Shown piece by piece: positions 46,251-58,432 of a stretch of DNA of 64,000 bases. Position 1 is the first letter of the stretch. Every line of letters begins with the position of its first letter. The DNA lies in contig CAKMRJ010005745.1 of the NCBI GenBank assembly GCA_928212115.1, forward strand, positions 103,759,392-103,823,391. Reading direction: 5' to 3'. Under the pieces are notes generated by a model. The model saw only the letters and a list, made by a program, of their open reading frames with translations, made no database searches and was not told the origin of the DNA. This DNA comes from Lactuca virosa. Taxonomy: Eukaryota > Streptophyta > Magnoliopsida > Asterales > Asteraceae. The position numbers and the translations under genes are program-made.

Positions 46251-48673
46251 ATTCTTACCTAATTACATATAATGTAATTTGAGAAAATACATAGAAATAC
46301 ATCTTAACCACATAATATGTACGATATTTATTGTAATTAGAGGAGTTCCGTATTAAACCTAATGTATGCCAATTAAATGCAATCAAAAAGACATAATTAT
46401 TCTAGTATATATCGATATTCTGCTTTCATAGAAAGTCTAAACTGAAAATCCCAAATTTGGAGTTCATGTTCTTTGTTTATCGATCTGTTATTCTAGTTTG
46501 GCCAATTTTTGTAAATAACCCACCAAAAAGCATGAATGTATATGGATGGACCATCTTTCAGCATCAATTCCACGGATAACCTACATTGAGAATTGTCCTA
46601 TAAAATTGTGTACTAAAAACAAATACAACATTAATTAACTAGATTTAAAATACAAAGTGTTCAGGTTGCCTTAGTTCAGCACACAGCTGGAAAATGGCAA
46701 CCCATGGTGTTGGTGACAATTTTATTGATACTGGGGACATAAAAACACCAGTCAAATACAAGTGAAGCATTATTTAATTACAAGACTATCTATGTTCAAC
46801 CCTTTTGCAGATTTGCATAGAACACCATCACCTTCACATAAACCAAATCTTTAAAGCTATCATAAAAATGAAAAAAAGCATGTCACACATGACGATTGAG
46901 AAGTAGAGCACCACATGCAATCCCAAATCCAGTAACAAAACCAGTGCCTCCACCAATATAGAACCACCCCCAAAGTTCATATGTGTCTTCCCCACCATCC
47001 TCACTCTCACCAATGACATGTGGTACTTCTGATTCATCATCTCCATGACATTTTTTGGTAAGGGGAGGTCCACATAGTCTTGGGTTTCCAATGTATCTTG
47101 AAGGATCAATAGACTGCAGTTGAGTGCTGGATGGAATTCTCCCTGACAAGCTATTATATGACACGTCAAGATGATTTAAAAAATGCATACTAGACATGCT
47201 TAATGGCATCTCTCCAGACAAGTTGTTTCTAGATAAATCAAAAATTTCAAGTTGTTCCAATTGACCAATTTTTTCCGGAATCTCTCCAAGCAGACCATTC
47301 TTTGACAAGTTGAGTGTATGCAGTCCATAGAGATTGGTAACTTCAGATGGAATTTGTCCTATTAAGTTGTTGCTTGACAAGTCAATGCTCTTTAACAATC
47401 CCAGAGTACTGGTGAGTTCACGTTCATATCCTTTCCACTCCATCATTGCATGGTCAAGATACTCATCAACAAGTACAACATAAACACCATCTCTTGGGAA
47501 AAACAATTTAATTGAATAGGAATGTACATTATGTGTTGGTAATGAACCTGCTTGAGCCATGTTTGTAAGATTATCCAAACACGAGGGGATGTGTCCATGG
47601 AGATTGTTCAGTGACAAATCCAGAATTTTAAGATTAGCTAACTGACATAACTGTAAAGGGATGGTTCCAAAGAATGAGTTTGATTTCAGGATAAGAACAT
47701 ACAACCTTGATAAGTTTTCCCCAATCCAAACAGGCACGTTACCAGAAAACTTATTTGCCCCCAAATTCAAAAAACTTAAACTCGTGCAATTTTTTAAAGA
47801 CAAAGGCAATTCTCCAAAGAAAATGTTCTTATACAAATACAATACCTCTAATTTTGTCAAAGATGCAACGGAGGAAGGAAGCCTTCCAGATAGATTGTTG
47901 TGTCCTAGATTAAGAATTTTTAGTTCTTTGAAGTGCCACAAACAGTCTGGAAGTTGTCCGCTTAGAAAATTATGGGAGAGGTCAAGAAAAACTAAAAACC
48001 CAGGGACAATTTGGCATAAGAAGGAGATTCCACCATAGAATTTGTTTCTAGAAAGATTTATTAATGCCACAGTGGGAGAGATATTTGTTATAGGACCATA
48101 AAATCTGTTGGAACTCAAATCTATCCTAGAATTGTTGCCAAAATTTAATGGTAAATCTGGTACTTTCCCACTGAAGTTGTTGGAAGAGAGATTGAGATAT
48201 GCTAATTGAGAAGGCCACATGTCCCAAAACCCCAGAGGAATTGTGTCTGAAATTCCATTGTTGGCAATATCAAGATATGTTAGATTTTTGATTTTTTGAA
48301 TCCATTTGGGGAAGCGAGGCCCTAGACTGCAAGAGCTCATATCAAGACGAGCAAGATTTTTGAATGTTAGGATCCCATTGGAGAGTGTCCCTATAAATCT
48401 GTTATGTCCAGCAAACAACCCATGTAATGTAAGCGATGTGCATCCAGACGACAAGTTGTTGAGAAAATCAGGAAATTTGATAACAACAGAATTGTTATCG
48501 AAGTAAAAAGTAATCAGACTACAGAGGTTACCAAGATATTTGGGTATCCCATCTAACATGTTGCTAGATAGATCAAGAAGACGAAGCTGATTGTTAGTTA
48601 ATAGATGAAGAAGAGTTGAGAAATGAAGAAGAATATGGATACAAGACCTCTGAGAGCTCACATCCATTTAACC

Positions 48674-48994
48674 TGTGGAAAAGTTGCCTCCAAAATTAGC
48701 AAGTGGCAAATAGTTCAGGGGTTATTTCAGTAACTTATCATTTACTATTCATAGTTTGACTATGAATAGTAATATATATGTTAATTGAAATGAAATTGGA
48801 CGTCTATCTTTCACTATTCATAGCTTGACTATGAATAGTAGTATATATATGTGAATTTGATTTGGACGGTGAATTTTTGGTAGGCGCCTACAATTGGAAT
48901 TCGGACGGCACATTTTTTCTACAATTCATATTATATTGGTTTTGGCTATAAATAGCCTAAGCCATGAGCCAGAGGAAAGAACACAACCAAAAAT

Positions 48995-49068
<74 letters not shown>

Positions 49069-49353
49069 CATTACATATATATATATTACACCACCGTGTA
49101 TTTTAGCTCTCCCACTCTATTTGTAATCTCTTTCATAATCCCTGTAAACACTGCAAATTATAGTGAATTGTTTCTCGGCTTCCTCCGCTCGTGGTTTTTT
49201 CCCGATTTGGGTTTCCACGTAAATTCCTGTGTCTCTATTCTATTTATTTTATTCGTATTTCGTTGTGATTATTACGCTTTGATAACTTTTGATCCCATTC
49301 CGCATTGAGCTAATATTATTCAAGTCAATTCGTATCCGTCATATTTTACAACA
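48674..49353 (+). repeat. 5' LTR of element F
   Basis: Starts TGTGGAAAAGTTGCC, ends TTTTACAACA. The promoter part has two inverted repeats (48742-48772; 48813-48839) and a TATA box, TATAAATA (48947-48954). A TA array spans about 48998-49063. It is longer than the 3' LTR because of the TA array and a short extra stretch after it. Confidence 0.92.
48742..48839. promoter_or_regulatory. Two inverted repeats in the U3 of element F
   Basis: TTACTATTCATAG and CTATGAATAGTAA flank a 5-bp spacer (48742-48772). A second, shorter copy is at 48813-48839. The pair recurs in the 3' LTR and once in the old solo LTR (42157-42187), so it has been kept. A role in transcription control is inference. Confidence 0.6.
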
Positions 49354-49418
49354 ATTGGTATCAGAGCATCCGGGTTGTGATATTAGCTCGTTGGGATCAT
49401 TTTATCAAGTGATTAATC

Positions 49419-52400
49419 ATGTCTTCGGTAAAATACGATATTCCACTACTGGATCGTAACACCCGATTTCCGTTGTGGCAAGTAAATATGAGAGACATTC
49501 TCATTCAGATGGATTTACATAAGGCGCTCTTGGGTTTCAATAAGATGCCTGATACATGGACCGAAGAAGAAAAGGAGATGAAAGATCTGAAGGCTTTATC
49601 CCAGATTCGTTTGCACTTGTCAAACGATGTTTTGCAAGATGTTCTAAAAGAAACGTCAGCGGCTTCTTTATGGCTAAAGTTGGAGCAACTGTTGATGACC
49701 AAGAGCTTACCAAACAAGTTGCATTTGAAGCAACGGTTGTTCAATCTCAAGATGATTGAAGGAGGCTCTTTAACTGAACATATATCCACATTTAAAGAGT
49801 TAGTAAATAACTTAGAGAATATGGATGTTCAGTATGAAGATGAAGACTTGGCTCTATTCTTACTGTCGTCATTGCCAGAATCCTATAGCCATTTTCGTGA
49901 TACTATTATCTATAGCCGTGACACTCTAGTTTTAGATGAAGTCTATACAGCTTTGGATTCCAAAGAGAAGATGAAGCATATTACTGGTGGTGGTTCAAGT
50001 GATGCTAAAGCCGAAGGTTTGAATGCCAGAGGAAGAACAACAGAGAGAAGTAGAACTTCTCAATCTTCCAACAGAACCAGATCCAAGTCAAAAGGCAAAC
50101 GAAAGTTTTGCAACTATTGTCACAAGAAGGGACATGTGCTTGAAGAATGCTTCAAGTTGAAGAATAAAGAAAAAGAGAAGACGACAGCAAATGGTAAACA
50201 AGCTAGCACTTCGGGTGAAGCCGATGTAGCTGAGGTTGAAGGTATTGGAGAACTTTTGACAGTTTATTCAGATAAACTGGATTCCACTGGTGATTGGATA
50301 CTCGACTCTGGTTGTACTTTTCATATGTGTCACAACAAAAGTTGGTTTTACACATTTGAAAAGGTTAACCAGGGCTATGTGTTGATGGGTAACAATACTA
50401 CATGTCCAGTTCTTGGACATGGTTCAGTCAGGATCCGTATGTTTGACGGAGTTATTCGAACCATGGGGGATGTTAGATATGTTCCTGACCTCAGAAGAAA
50501 CTTGTTATCTCTCAGTTCCTTTGACAAAAAGGGATACGAGTTTGCTGGTAAAGGTGGAGTTCTCAGGGTATTCAAAGACGGTTCCGACAAACTGAGAGCC
50601 AAACGAAAAACCTCATATCTTTACTTTCTTGACGGGCAAACAATTTCGAGTGATGCTGCTGTTGTTTCAAAGTCTTTTTCTGATCCAGATCAGTCCCGTC
50701 TTTGGCACCTTCGACTCGGCCATATGAGTTTTCAAGGCATGTCAGAATTGAGTCGAAGAGGTTTACTTGGTCAACAAAAGATTGTTGATTTGGATTTCTG
50801 TGAAGACTGTGTATATGGCAAGGCAAAACGAGTGAGGTTTGCAAGTGGTATCCATACAACGAAATGACCACTTGATTATGTTCACTCGGATTTGTGGGGA
50901 CCGGCTCGAGTTGCTTCAAAAGGTGGAGCTATTTATATGCTCACTATTATTGATGATTTCTCCAGGAAGGTGTGGTCTTTCTTCTTAAAAAATAAAGGAG
51001 ACGTTTTCTCTACCTTCAGAAATTGGAAAGTTCAGGTTGAAAAGCAATCAGGTTTGGTGGTAAAGTATCTTCGTACGGATAATGGACTTGAGTTTTGCTC
51101 AGAAGAGTTTAATGTCTATTGTCAAAAGGAAGGCATTACTCGACATCGCACAGTAGTCCATTCACCTCAACAAAATGGTGTAGCTGAAAGGATAAATCGC
51201 ACCATTATGGAGAAGGTCCGGTGTATGCTTTCTAATTCCAAATTGCCAAAGTCTTTTTGGGCGGAGGCTGCTTCGACTGCTTGCTATGTTATCAACCGAT
51301 CACCGTCACGAGCAATCGAGAATAAAACTCCATTTGAGTTATGGTCCAATAAACCTGCCAATTATTCAGATTTAAAACCATTCGGATGTCCAGCGTATAC
51401 ACGAGTTGACAATGGGAAACTAGAACCAAGAGCAATCAAATGCGTTTTTCTTGGGTACAATCAAGGTGTAAAGGGTTACAAGTTATGGAGCTTTGATTTG
51501 AAGAAAATTATCATCTCAAGAGATGTTACTTTTGATGAGTCTGCTATGATTCAACCAGTTGCTGACTCTTCTAAAAGAACAGATGCATCAGATGTATCAT
51601 CCGAAGCAAATAAAGAGAATGCTCAAATGGAGGTGGAGCTTCCTACTTCACCTACCACTAATCAGAGTACAAGTCAGCATCAAGATTCTTCTTCGTCGGA
51701 TGAGCATGTTGTTGGTGAAGATTCAACACCTTCACAACCACAAGCTACTACTCCAAGCATTGCAAGAGATAGACCGAGAAGACAGATTATTCCTCCGAAG
51801 AGGTATGCTGAATCTGATTTGGTTGCCTATGTTTTTAATATTACTGATAATATTGAGTCCGCAACGAAGCCTGCGAATTATGACGAGGCTATTAAATCTG
51901 AAGACTCAAATGATTGGATGCTCGCTATGCAAAATGAGATGGAATCCTTGCAGCGAAACAATACTTGGAATTTAGTTCCTATTCCGAAAGGGAAGAGACT
52001 AGTTAAATGCAAGTGGGTCTACAAGCTCAAGGAACCTGTCAACCCAAATGATAAACCAAGATACAAAGCTCGGTTAGTAGCTAAAGGCTACAGTCAGATT
52101 CCTGGTATTGATTACACTGACATTTATTCCCCAATTGTCAAACATACTTCCATTCGTGTATTGTTGGGGTTGGTTGCTTCTAACGATTTTGAGTTAGAAC
52201 AACTTGATGTCACTACAGCTTTCCTAAATGGTGAGCTTGAGGAAGAGATTTTTATGCAACAACCTGAAGGTTTTGTAGTTCCTGTAAAGGAGAACTACGT
52301 ATGCAAGTTGAACAAATCTCTTTATGGCCTCAAGCAGTCTCCTAGACAATGGTACAAGAGGTTCAATTCTTTCATGACCAGTCACAAATTCAGCAGGTGC

Positions 52401-53432
52401 ACTTATGATAGCTGCGTTTATTTCAAGAAAGGTGACAATGGTTCAAAGATTTACTTACTCTTGTACGTGGATGACATGTTGATTGCAGCGAAAGATATGA
52501 AGGAGATTCAGAAGTTAAAAGACCAGTTGAAAGCTGAATTTGAAATGAAGGACTTAGGAGCTGCCAAAAAGATTTTAGGTATGGAAATTATTCGTGACAG
52601 GAAGTCTAGGATCTTGCATCTTTCTCAGAAAAGTTATATTGAGAAAGTCCTAAGACGCTTCAGTATGCACGAAGCAAAGTCTGTCAACACACCTTTTGCA
52701 GCTCATTTCAAGCTATCATCCGCTTTGAGTCCTACTAATGAGACTGATATGGCTTACATGGCACGTGTTCCATACTCTAGTGCTGTTGGATCTTTGATGT
52801 ATGCTATGATCTGCACGCGCCCTGATTTGGCTTATGCTGTTAGCATGGTTAGTAGATACATGGCGAACCCGGGGAAAGAACATTGGAAAGCAGTACAGTG
52901 GATTTTTCGTTATTTACGTGGTACGTCTTCTATGTGTTTACGTTTTGGTAAATCTAACACTAGGGTGTTCGGATATGTTGATTCAGATTATGGAAAAGAT
53001 TTGGATAAACGAAGATCAATTATAGGGTATGTGTTTACTCTAAATGGTTGTGCTGTTAGTTGGAAAGCCCAGTTACAGTCTACAGTTGCCATGTCTTCTA
53101 CCGAGGCAGAGTACATGGCGATTACAGAAGCAGTTAAGGAAGATATCTGGTTGAAGGGGTTATTTGGAGAACTCGATGATAGAATAAAGGTGACCACAGT
53201 TTTCTGTGACAACCAGAGTGCTATCTTCTTGAGTAAAGATCAAATGTTTCATGACCGAACAAAGCATATTGATATCCGTTATCATTTTGTGCGGGATATC
53301 ATTGAAAAAGGTGATTGTGTTGTGGACAAGATTCATACAGATTATAATCCCGCTGATATGTTCACTAAAAGTCTTCCTACAGCCAAGTTCAAATTATGTT
53401 TGGACATGGTGGGTGTTTCTGATCGCAGTTGA
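49419..53432 (+). pseudogene. Element F gag-pol polyprotein, one internal stop
   Basis: This is a single frame of 1337 codons with one stop, TGA at 50865-50867. Codons before and after are in phase, so it is a point mutation. Order is copia-like, with integrase before reverse transcriptase. Gag occupies about residues 1-260 with zinc knuckle CNYCHKKGHVLEEC near 230. Protease has WILDSGCTFHMC near 295, then the pre-integrase block LWHLRLGHMSF near 428. Integrase has [19 protein letters not shown] and [11 protein letters not shown]. Reverse transcriptase runs about 820-1070 with catalytic LLLYVDDM near 1016. RNase H is near 1185-1310 with [12 protein letters not shown] and [12 protein letters not shown]. 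All catalytic residues I could check are present, so the single stop may be the only lesion. Confidence 0.93.
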
Positions 53433-53596
53433 GCCTGAAGGCTCGTAGGTGGAGGAAGTATTATTTATTTTTCGGAAACAATTTTTTCTCTATATAAAAT
53501 TTGCAGGTTCTTATGGAAGTTTTAGAGTTTGATAAGTTATAGGTTTTGACTAATCGTAAAGCATGACTTGCTTAATTTTGATGTCAAGGTGGAGAT

Positions 53597-53917
53597 TGTG
53601 GAAAAGTTGCCTCCAAAATTAGCAAGTGGCAAATAGTTCAGGGGTTATTTCAGTAACTTATCATTTACTATTCATAGTTTGACTATGAATAGTAATATAT
53701 ATGTTAATTGAAATGAAATTGGACGTCTATCTTTCACTATTCATAGCTTGACTATGAATAGTAGTATATATATGTGAATTTGATTTGGACGGTGAATTTT
53801 TGGTAGGTGCCTACAATTGGAATTCGGACGGCACATTTTTTCTACAATTCATATTATATTGGTTTTGGCTATAAATAGCCTAAGCCATGAGCCAGAGGAA
53901 AGAACACAACCAAAAAT

Positions 53918-53987
<70 letters not shown>

Positions 53988-54238
53988 CACCACCGTGTAT
54001 TTTAGCTCTCCCACTCTATTTGTAATCTCTTTCATAATCCCGGTAAACACTGCAAATTATAGTGAATTGTTTCTCGGCTTCCTCCGCCCGTGGTTTTTTC
54101 CCGATTTGGGTTTCCACGTAAATTCTTGTGTCTCTATTCTATTTATTTTATTTGTATTTCGTTGTGATAATTTTTGATCCCATTCCGCATTGAGCTAATA
54201 TTATTCAAGTCAATTCGTATCCATCATATTTTACAACA
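53597..54238 (+). repeat. 3' LTR of element F
   Basis: This is the near-identical partner of the 5' LTR, starting after the polypurine tract AGGTGGAGAT. TATA box at 53870-53877, TA array at about 53920-53985. Differences are a handful of substitutions, a shorter TA region and a small deletion near 54165. Confidence 0.92.
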
Positions 54239-54956
54239 ATTTTAACCTTAACCATGATAGTTTCCGGAGACTCAAAATCACATCTAACCAATAATTTTGT
54301 TTGGCAAGAGAAGTCCCATCCATTTCAAGATGCACCAAATGAGAGAGATGAGACAACCAGTTGAGGTTCTCAACTCTACATCTTCCAACAGAATAAAGAG
54401 AAAGGTCTTGCAAATTGGTGAGGTTTCCAAACTCTGGAGGAATGGTTCCATAAAAGGAGTTATAGGAAAGGTCAAGGGACATTAACTATGTCAAGGAACC
54501 AATGGACCTGGGAATGATTCCATTAAACTGATTCCAACCAAGGTCAAGGTGCCTTAAACGAGTCATGGAACCAATGAAGGTGGAAATGGTTCCATGAAAA
54601 GAATTGTAGGAAAGATCACGATGATTCAAACTGCTTAAATTAAGCAAAGAATTGCTAATCTCACCTACAAGACCAAGTCTGTCAACGTCAAGCCCTGTGA
54701 CATGATGTGTTTGGTTGTTGCATGTGACTCCTCTCCATTTACAACAATCTTCTTCTTCTTCTTCAGCTCTCCATGTAGAGAGAGTTTCATCAGGTCTTGG
54801 AGGCGAGCTTTGAAATCAAAGGAGAGCACGTCTCTCCTTATCAGAACACTTTCTCATAATAACACCGTTATCATCTCCTCCTCCCAATTGGTTGGAAATT
54901 ATAGTCTCAGGGTGTAGCAATAGAAGTGAGAAAATTACAAAAACACAAGGATTCAT

Positions 54957-55344
54957 TATGTTAATGCAAATCTTTGTGATTTTTTTTTCAATTTTTTTGG
55001 TAGTGATGCATATTCAAACTGCCCCACATGAGGATTTATATAGTCTTAATTGTGAAGACGAAAAATTCAAATGAACAACCTCAATCTGGTGGCCTGTTTG
55101 TGTGGGGCCTACAATCCGTAATTTCTATGAAATTTCAATGAAAATGTAAGACAAATTAAAGATGAATTGAAAAACAGATTGCCCCAAATTAGACGTTTAA
55201 AGACTTACAAGTCTTGGAAATTTGTATTTATGAATTGTATATCTTCCCATGCTGTGGTAGTTTTTGATCCTCTAGTTATATGAAATGAGTCCCTGAAAAC
55301 GAACTTATGGAATCAAATATAGTAGATATCAGTGAGAACAGTGA
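54957..55344 (-). other. Region upstream of the RLP pseudogene
   Basis: This is AT-rich. It should contain the RLP promoter on the - strand, but I see no clear TATA box at a confident distance. Nothing else was recognised. Confidence 0.4.
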
Positions 55345-55785
55345 TATGATATCATTTGGGTCCAAGAATTTAATGACCATGAAAAGAACTTATCTCACAT
55401 AAATTAATTAAATCCTAAACTTGTTAGAAACAAGCCAAGTTGGTCGATTTCAGCCTTGATCCATGGTCTCCTACATTGTTAAAAATAACATTTTTTTTAA
55501 AAAGTGCTACACTAGTAGTGACTCCAAAACAAGAGGGTAATAAACTTGCAATTTATATATTTTGAAAAACTATTGAATGAATTCTTTTTATTAATCAGTC
55601 TATACTAAAATGTTTAACATCTTTATTAACTACAAAATCAATGAATGGACGACCACAGTTTCTAGACCTCCCTAGCATTGGTACTAAGTTAAACAAATTA
55701 ATTTTTTCTTTTCACACACAAAACAATAAAACAGATAAATGAATGAATAGTTCAGAAACATGCAACCATAATGTAATGTACTTCT
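55345..55785. repeat. Duplicated flank block 1, right copy
   Basis: Partner of 41250-41692, uninterrupted by the solo LTR. It shows the empty site for the F-family solo LTR (CATAATGTAATGTAC) and a single copy of the sequence that is duplicated next to element E. Confidence 0.88.
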
Positions 55786-56378
55786 TATAAATGAATGAAG
55801 TGTTAGACTAATAATGTAAAAAGAACAAAATTTTGATTCAACGATGTAATGATAACAACAAGACTTTTAATGAATTGTGTAGCTGGTGGCCCTGCCAGAG
55901 TGAAAAGAAATGCTCCAGACAGATTAACCGGATCTGATCTCAATATTGGATCTTATCTTAAAATCTAAGAGTAACATCAAGAAAAACAGCTAGATTAGAT
56001 TCATTCTCCTATAGCTAACTGAACATGATATTAGTATTTGCACATTTAATTGGATAAAAAATAGGTTTAAGTCATGTAATCTTGGTTGGTATATGTGGTG
56101 TATGTGTCCTATGTTGTGTTTCTCTTGTAATCAGGCTTGAGCTGCTCACTTAAGTCTCTTTTTCTCTTTGTGCTAATAATATTTGCTCGCCGTTCAAAAA
56201 AAAAGCTAACTGAACATGATCATGAGATCTATAAAAATGTGAGCCTCACATAGCATCAATTAACCAACTAGCATAAGTTATTCTTCATATATTTCCGAAG
56301 GCGGGGTCTAATTATACAAAAAAACAAAAAATTTGAAAAAGATAGTACCGGATTTTCAACGAGAGACTTGCTATCAAT
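55786..56378. other. Intergenic DNA, nothing recognised
   Basis: AT-rich without a frame, terminal repeat or match to other parts of the window that I can see. Confidence 0.5.
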
Positions 56379-56586
56379 ATTATCAACAGTACGCTTGAAC
56401 TTGGGGCTTTTAGTATTGATTCCCCTTTGACTGCTTCTGCTTCTGTTTCACAGTCTCCGGCGCCTCTGTACTGCAGTCGGAATTCAACGATTTTCGCGGC
56501 AGTGATAGCCGCCCGGCCAACAAACTGTATAATCGGCGTTGTTTAAGCAAAGCGTCCTGGCCCATGTGAAGCAAGCCGTACATATC
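56379..56586 (-). pseudogene. Possible first exon of a mitochondrially targeted protein, fragment
   Basis: This is a GC-richer island in AT-rich DNA. The - strand reads from ATG at about 56586: MYGLLHMGQDALLKQRRLYS, then LLAGRLSLPRKSLNSDC, then a Lys/Gln-rich stretch. It has Arg residues, hydrophobic residues and no acids at first, as in mitochondrial presequences. The frame is then lost. A second frame nearby reads NTKSPKFKRTVDNIDSKSLV and ends at a GT. I do not recognise the protein, and it has no partner exon here. Confidence 0.35.
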
Positions 56587-56587
56587 C

Positions 56588-56865
56588 TAGTATAAAACAC
56601 TTTTCCGTGGAACAAATCAACAAAATGTGTGTATATCTATTTTCTATATTCATTTTGATTAAAAAAATATTTTTATCCATTCAAACGAATTAAATCATTA
56701 ATTGCTAAGATGTCCATATGGTTTTTTTTTTTTGGTATTGCTTTAGATTTTATTTAAATATTGGGGGTTTGTTTCTTGATTATCTGATTTAGTGGTTCAT
56801 ATGTATACGACATTTCTTGAAGTAATGTTCTTTTTATTGTTTTTGTAATTGAGTAAATACCAAAC
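56588..56865. repeat. Duplicated flank block 2, right copy
   Basis: Partner of 42632-42895. The two copies diverge right after GTAATTGAGTAAATA, where the left copy has the foldback MITE. Confidence 0.88.
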
Positions 56866-57302
56866 ATTTAGGATTTTCTGTATAGAAGTTATTGTACAAA
56901 TTCATACTTTGACAATTTTTTGTTTACTAATTTTCTTAATTTTATTCCTTTAACCAGAGTTTTGTCATAAAAGCTTTTAAGTTTTGCAGATATGGACAGT
57001 TTTACCTTAAATTGAAATTTATGTTCAATGTCTTAGTTTTGCACACTTTTTTTCCATTTTGAGTTTTTAGAAGGTAAAGTATAGGTAGGTGTGCCACATA
57101 AATGTGACTTGGCATTTTCGACTGAGTGGACGCCGACAAAGCTATTTTAAATAATAAATACACATTGTTACTTATTAATACGTACAAATACATAAATATG
57201 TATTTTAAACAATATAAACCATATGAATAACTATTTTAATTTTAATATGAATTTTATACAAAATAAATAGTTATACATATGAAATATAAATACATACATT
57301 TT
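56866..57302. other. Intergenic AT-rich DNA
   Basis: Includes a stretch at 56990-57075 that is similar in reverse to 61570-61640 (AATTTCAATTT...CATTAATG-type wording). No gene was seen. Confidence 0.4.
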
Positions 57303-57303
57303 T

Positions 57304-57338
57304 TAATGCATAGACACGTTTTATAGGTATACATATGC

Positions 57339-57404
<66 letters not shown>

Positions 57405-57800
57405 TTAGGTTATTCTATTCTAACTAATTATTGTGCGGATATCGTATGCTATAAGAATGATAAATGAAATATGTTGTTTGATAATATAAATACTTTTAAT
57501 TTTACATAACTATTGTCATTAACACACATTCTCACTAATTAAATCATCTATAAGGTTATTATACACGTATTATTATTACTCTCATTCCTGTCAGAATCTT
57601 TATTGGTCGTATTTGTCAGAAGAAAATGAGTGAAAAACGATGTGTGAGAAAAAAATAAATAATAATTAGCGAGAATGCATGAAAATGACGTATTTTTGGT
57701 AAGGTTGAACGTATTCGCATTGCTAAACAATTTATTCTCTTAGTAATTCTCATAGCGTACGATATCCGCACAATAATTAGTTAGAATACTGGAACCTAGC

Positions 57801-57832
<32 letters not shown>

Positions 57833-57920
57833 GATATATATATAGATATATAGATATATATATATATATATATATAGATATTAATGCATAGACACGTTTT
57901 ATAGGTATACATATGCTTTC
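57304..57920. repeat. TA array with an inserted MITE, bracketed by 40-bp direct repeats
   Basis: AATGCATAGACACGTTTTAT and the next 20 bp occur at about 57305-57342 and again at 57883-57920. Between them are TA arrays (57346-57402, 57801-57880) and the MITE at 57403-57800. Confidence 0.7.
57403..57800. mobile_element. MITE of about 398 bp with 50-bp terminal inverted repeats
   Basis: The left end, GCTTAGGTTATTCTATTCTA, and the reverse complement of the right end, GCTAGGTTCCAGTATTCTAA, run on into a shared ACTAATTATTGTGCGGATAT. The interior is AT-rich and codes for nothing. Because the site is TA-repetitive, the target duplication cannot be read. Confidence 0.72.
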
Positions 57921-58042
57921 AAATATATGTTATATCTATGAAATATAAATACATACGTTTTTATATAAATACCTATAAAATGTATTTATATATATTTAAG
58001 AATATATTTATATGTTTAAAGACCTATTTAAAAAATACATTC

Positions 58043-58099
<57 letters not shown>

Positions 58100-58432
58100 T
58101 AGACAAAATTGCAAAAATGGTCCCTGTGGTATGCAAAATTTTAGCGTTTTAGTCCAAACCACTAGTTTTTTGGATCCATGGTCCTTTTGGAGTGGTTTCT
58201 ATGTGGTTTTGGTCCCTGGACTTAACTCCCGTTAAGTTGGATCTGTTAAGCTCCCTCACGTGCCTCACACGTGAGGGTAATTTCGTCATTTCATATGTTA
58301 GGGACCATTTTTGCATGAACGTTTTTTGGATTAATTCCTTTTAAATACCCCCACTTCCTGCGATCTTCTTCCCCAACGTGCCCCAACGTCTCTTTTCTTC
58401 TACCCTTCTTCTTGAGCTCTGCTACAACAAAA

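Larger units (their letters stand above)
48674..54242 (+). mobile_element. Element F: Ty1/copia retrotransposon (Tork/Tnt1 type)
   Basis: Complete element: 5' LTR 48674-49353, PBS 49356-49369, gag-pol 49419-53432, polypurine tract 53587-53596, 3' LTR 53597-54238. The flanks share TAACC (48669-48673 and 54243-54247). A few bases of uncertainty remain at the right LTR end, because the tract TTTAACC is repeated there. The LTRs are nearly identical, so it is young. It lies antisense to the RLP gene it interrupts. Confidence 0.92.
46796..54956 (-). pseudogene. LRR receptor-like protein gene split by element F
   Basis: This is a cell-surface immune-type receptor without a kinase. The N-terminal half (54956-54243) has a signal peptide (MNPCVFVIFSLLLL) and a cap domain with DCCKWRGVTC, then LRRs (LRHLDLGWNQFNG, LDLSYNSFYGTIP). 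The C-terminal half (48673-46796) has about 18 more LRRs, the island before the last repeats, LCGPPLTKKC, an acidic spacer and a membrane helix (GGGTGFVTGFGIACGALLL). Defects are frameshifts near 54850 and 54815, a TAG after GSLT near 54485, element F at 48673/54243, a shift just left of F, and a TGA at 46883-46885 that removes a 28-codon cytoplasmic tail. Rejoining the two sides across F gives continuous LRR reading, so this was one gene. EIX2-type RLPs are the nearest family I can name. Confidence 0.85.
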
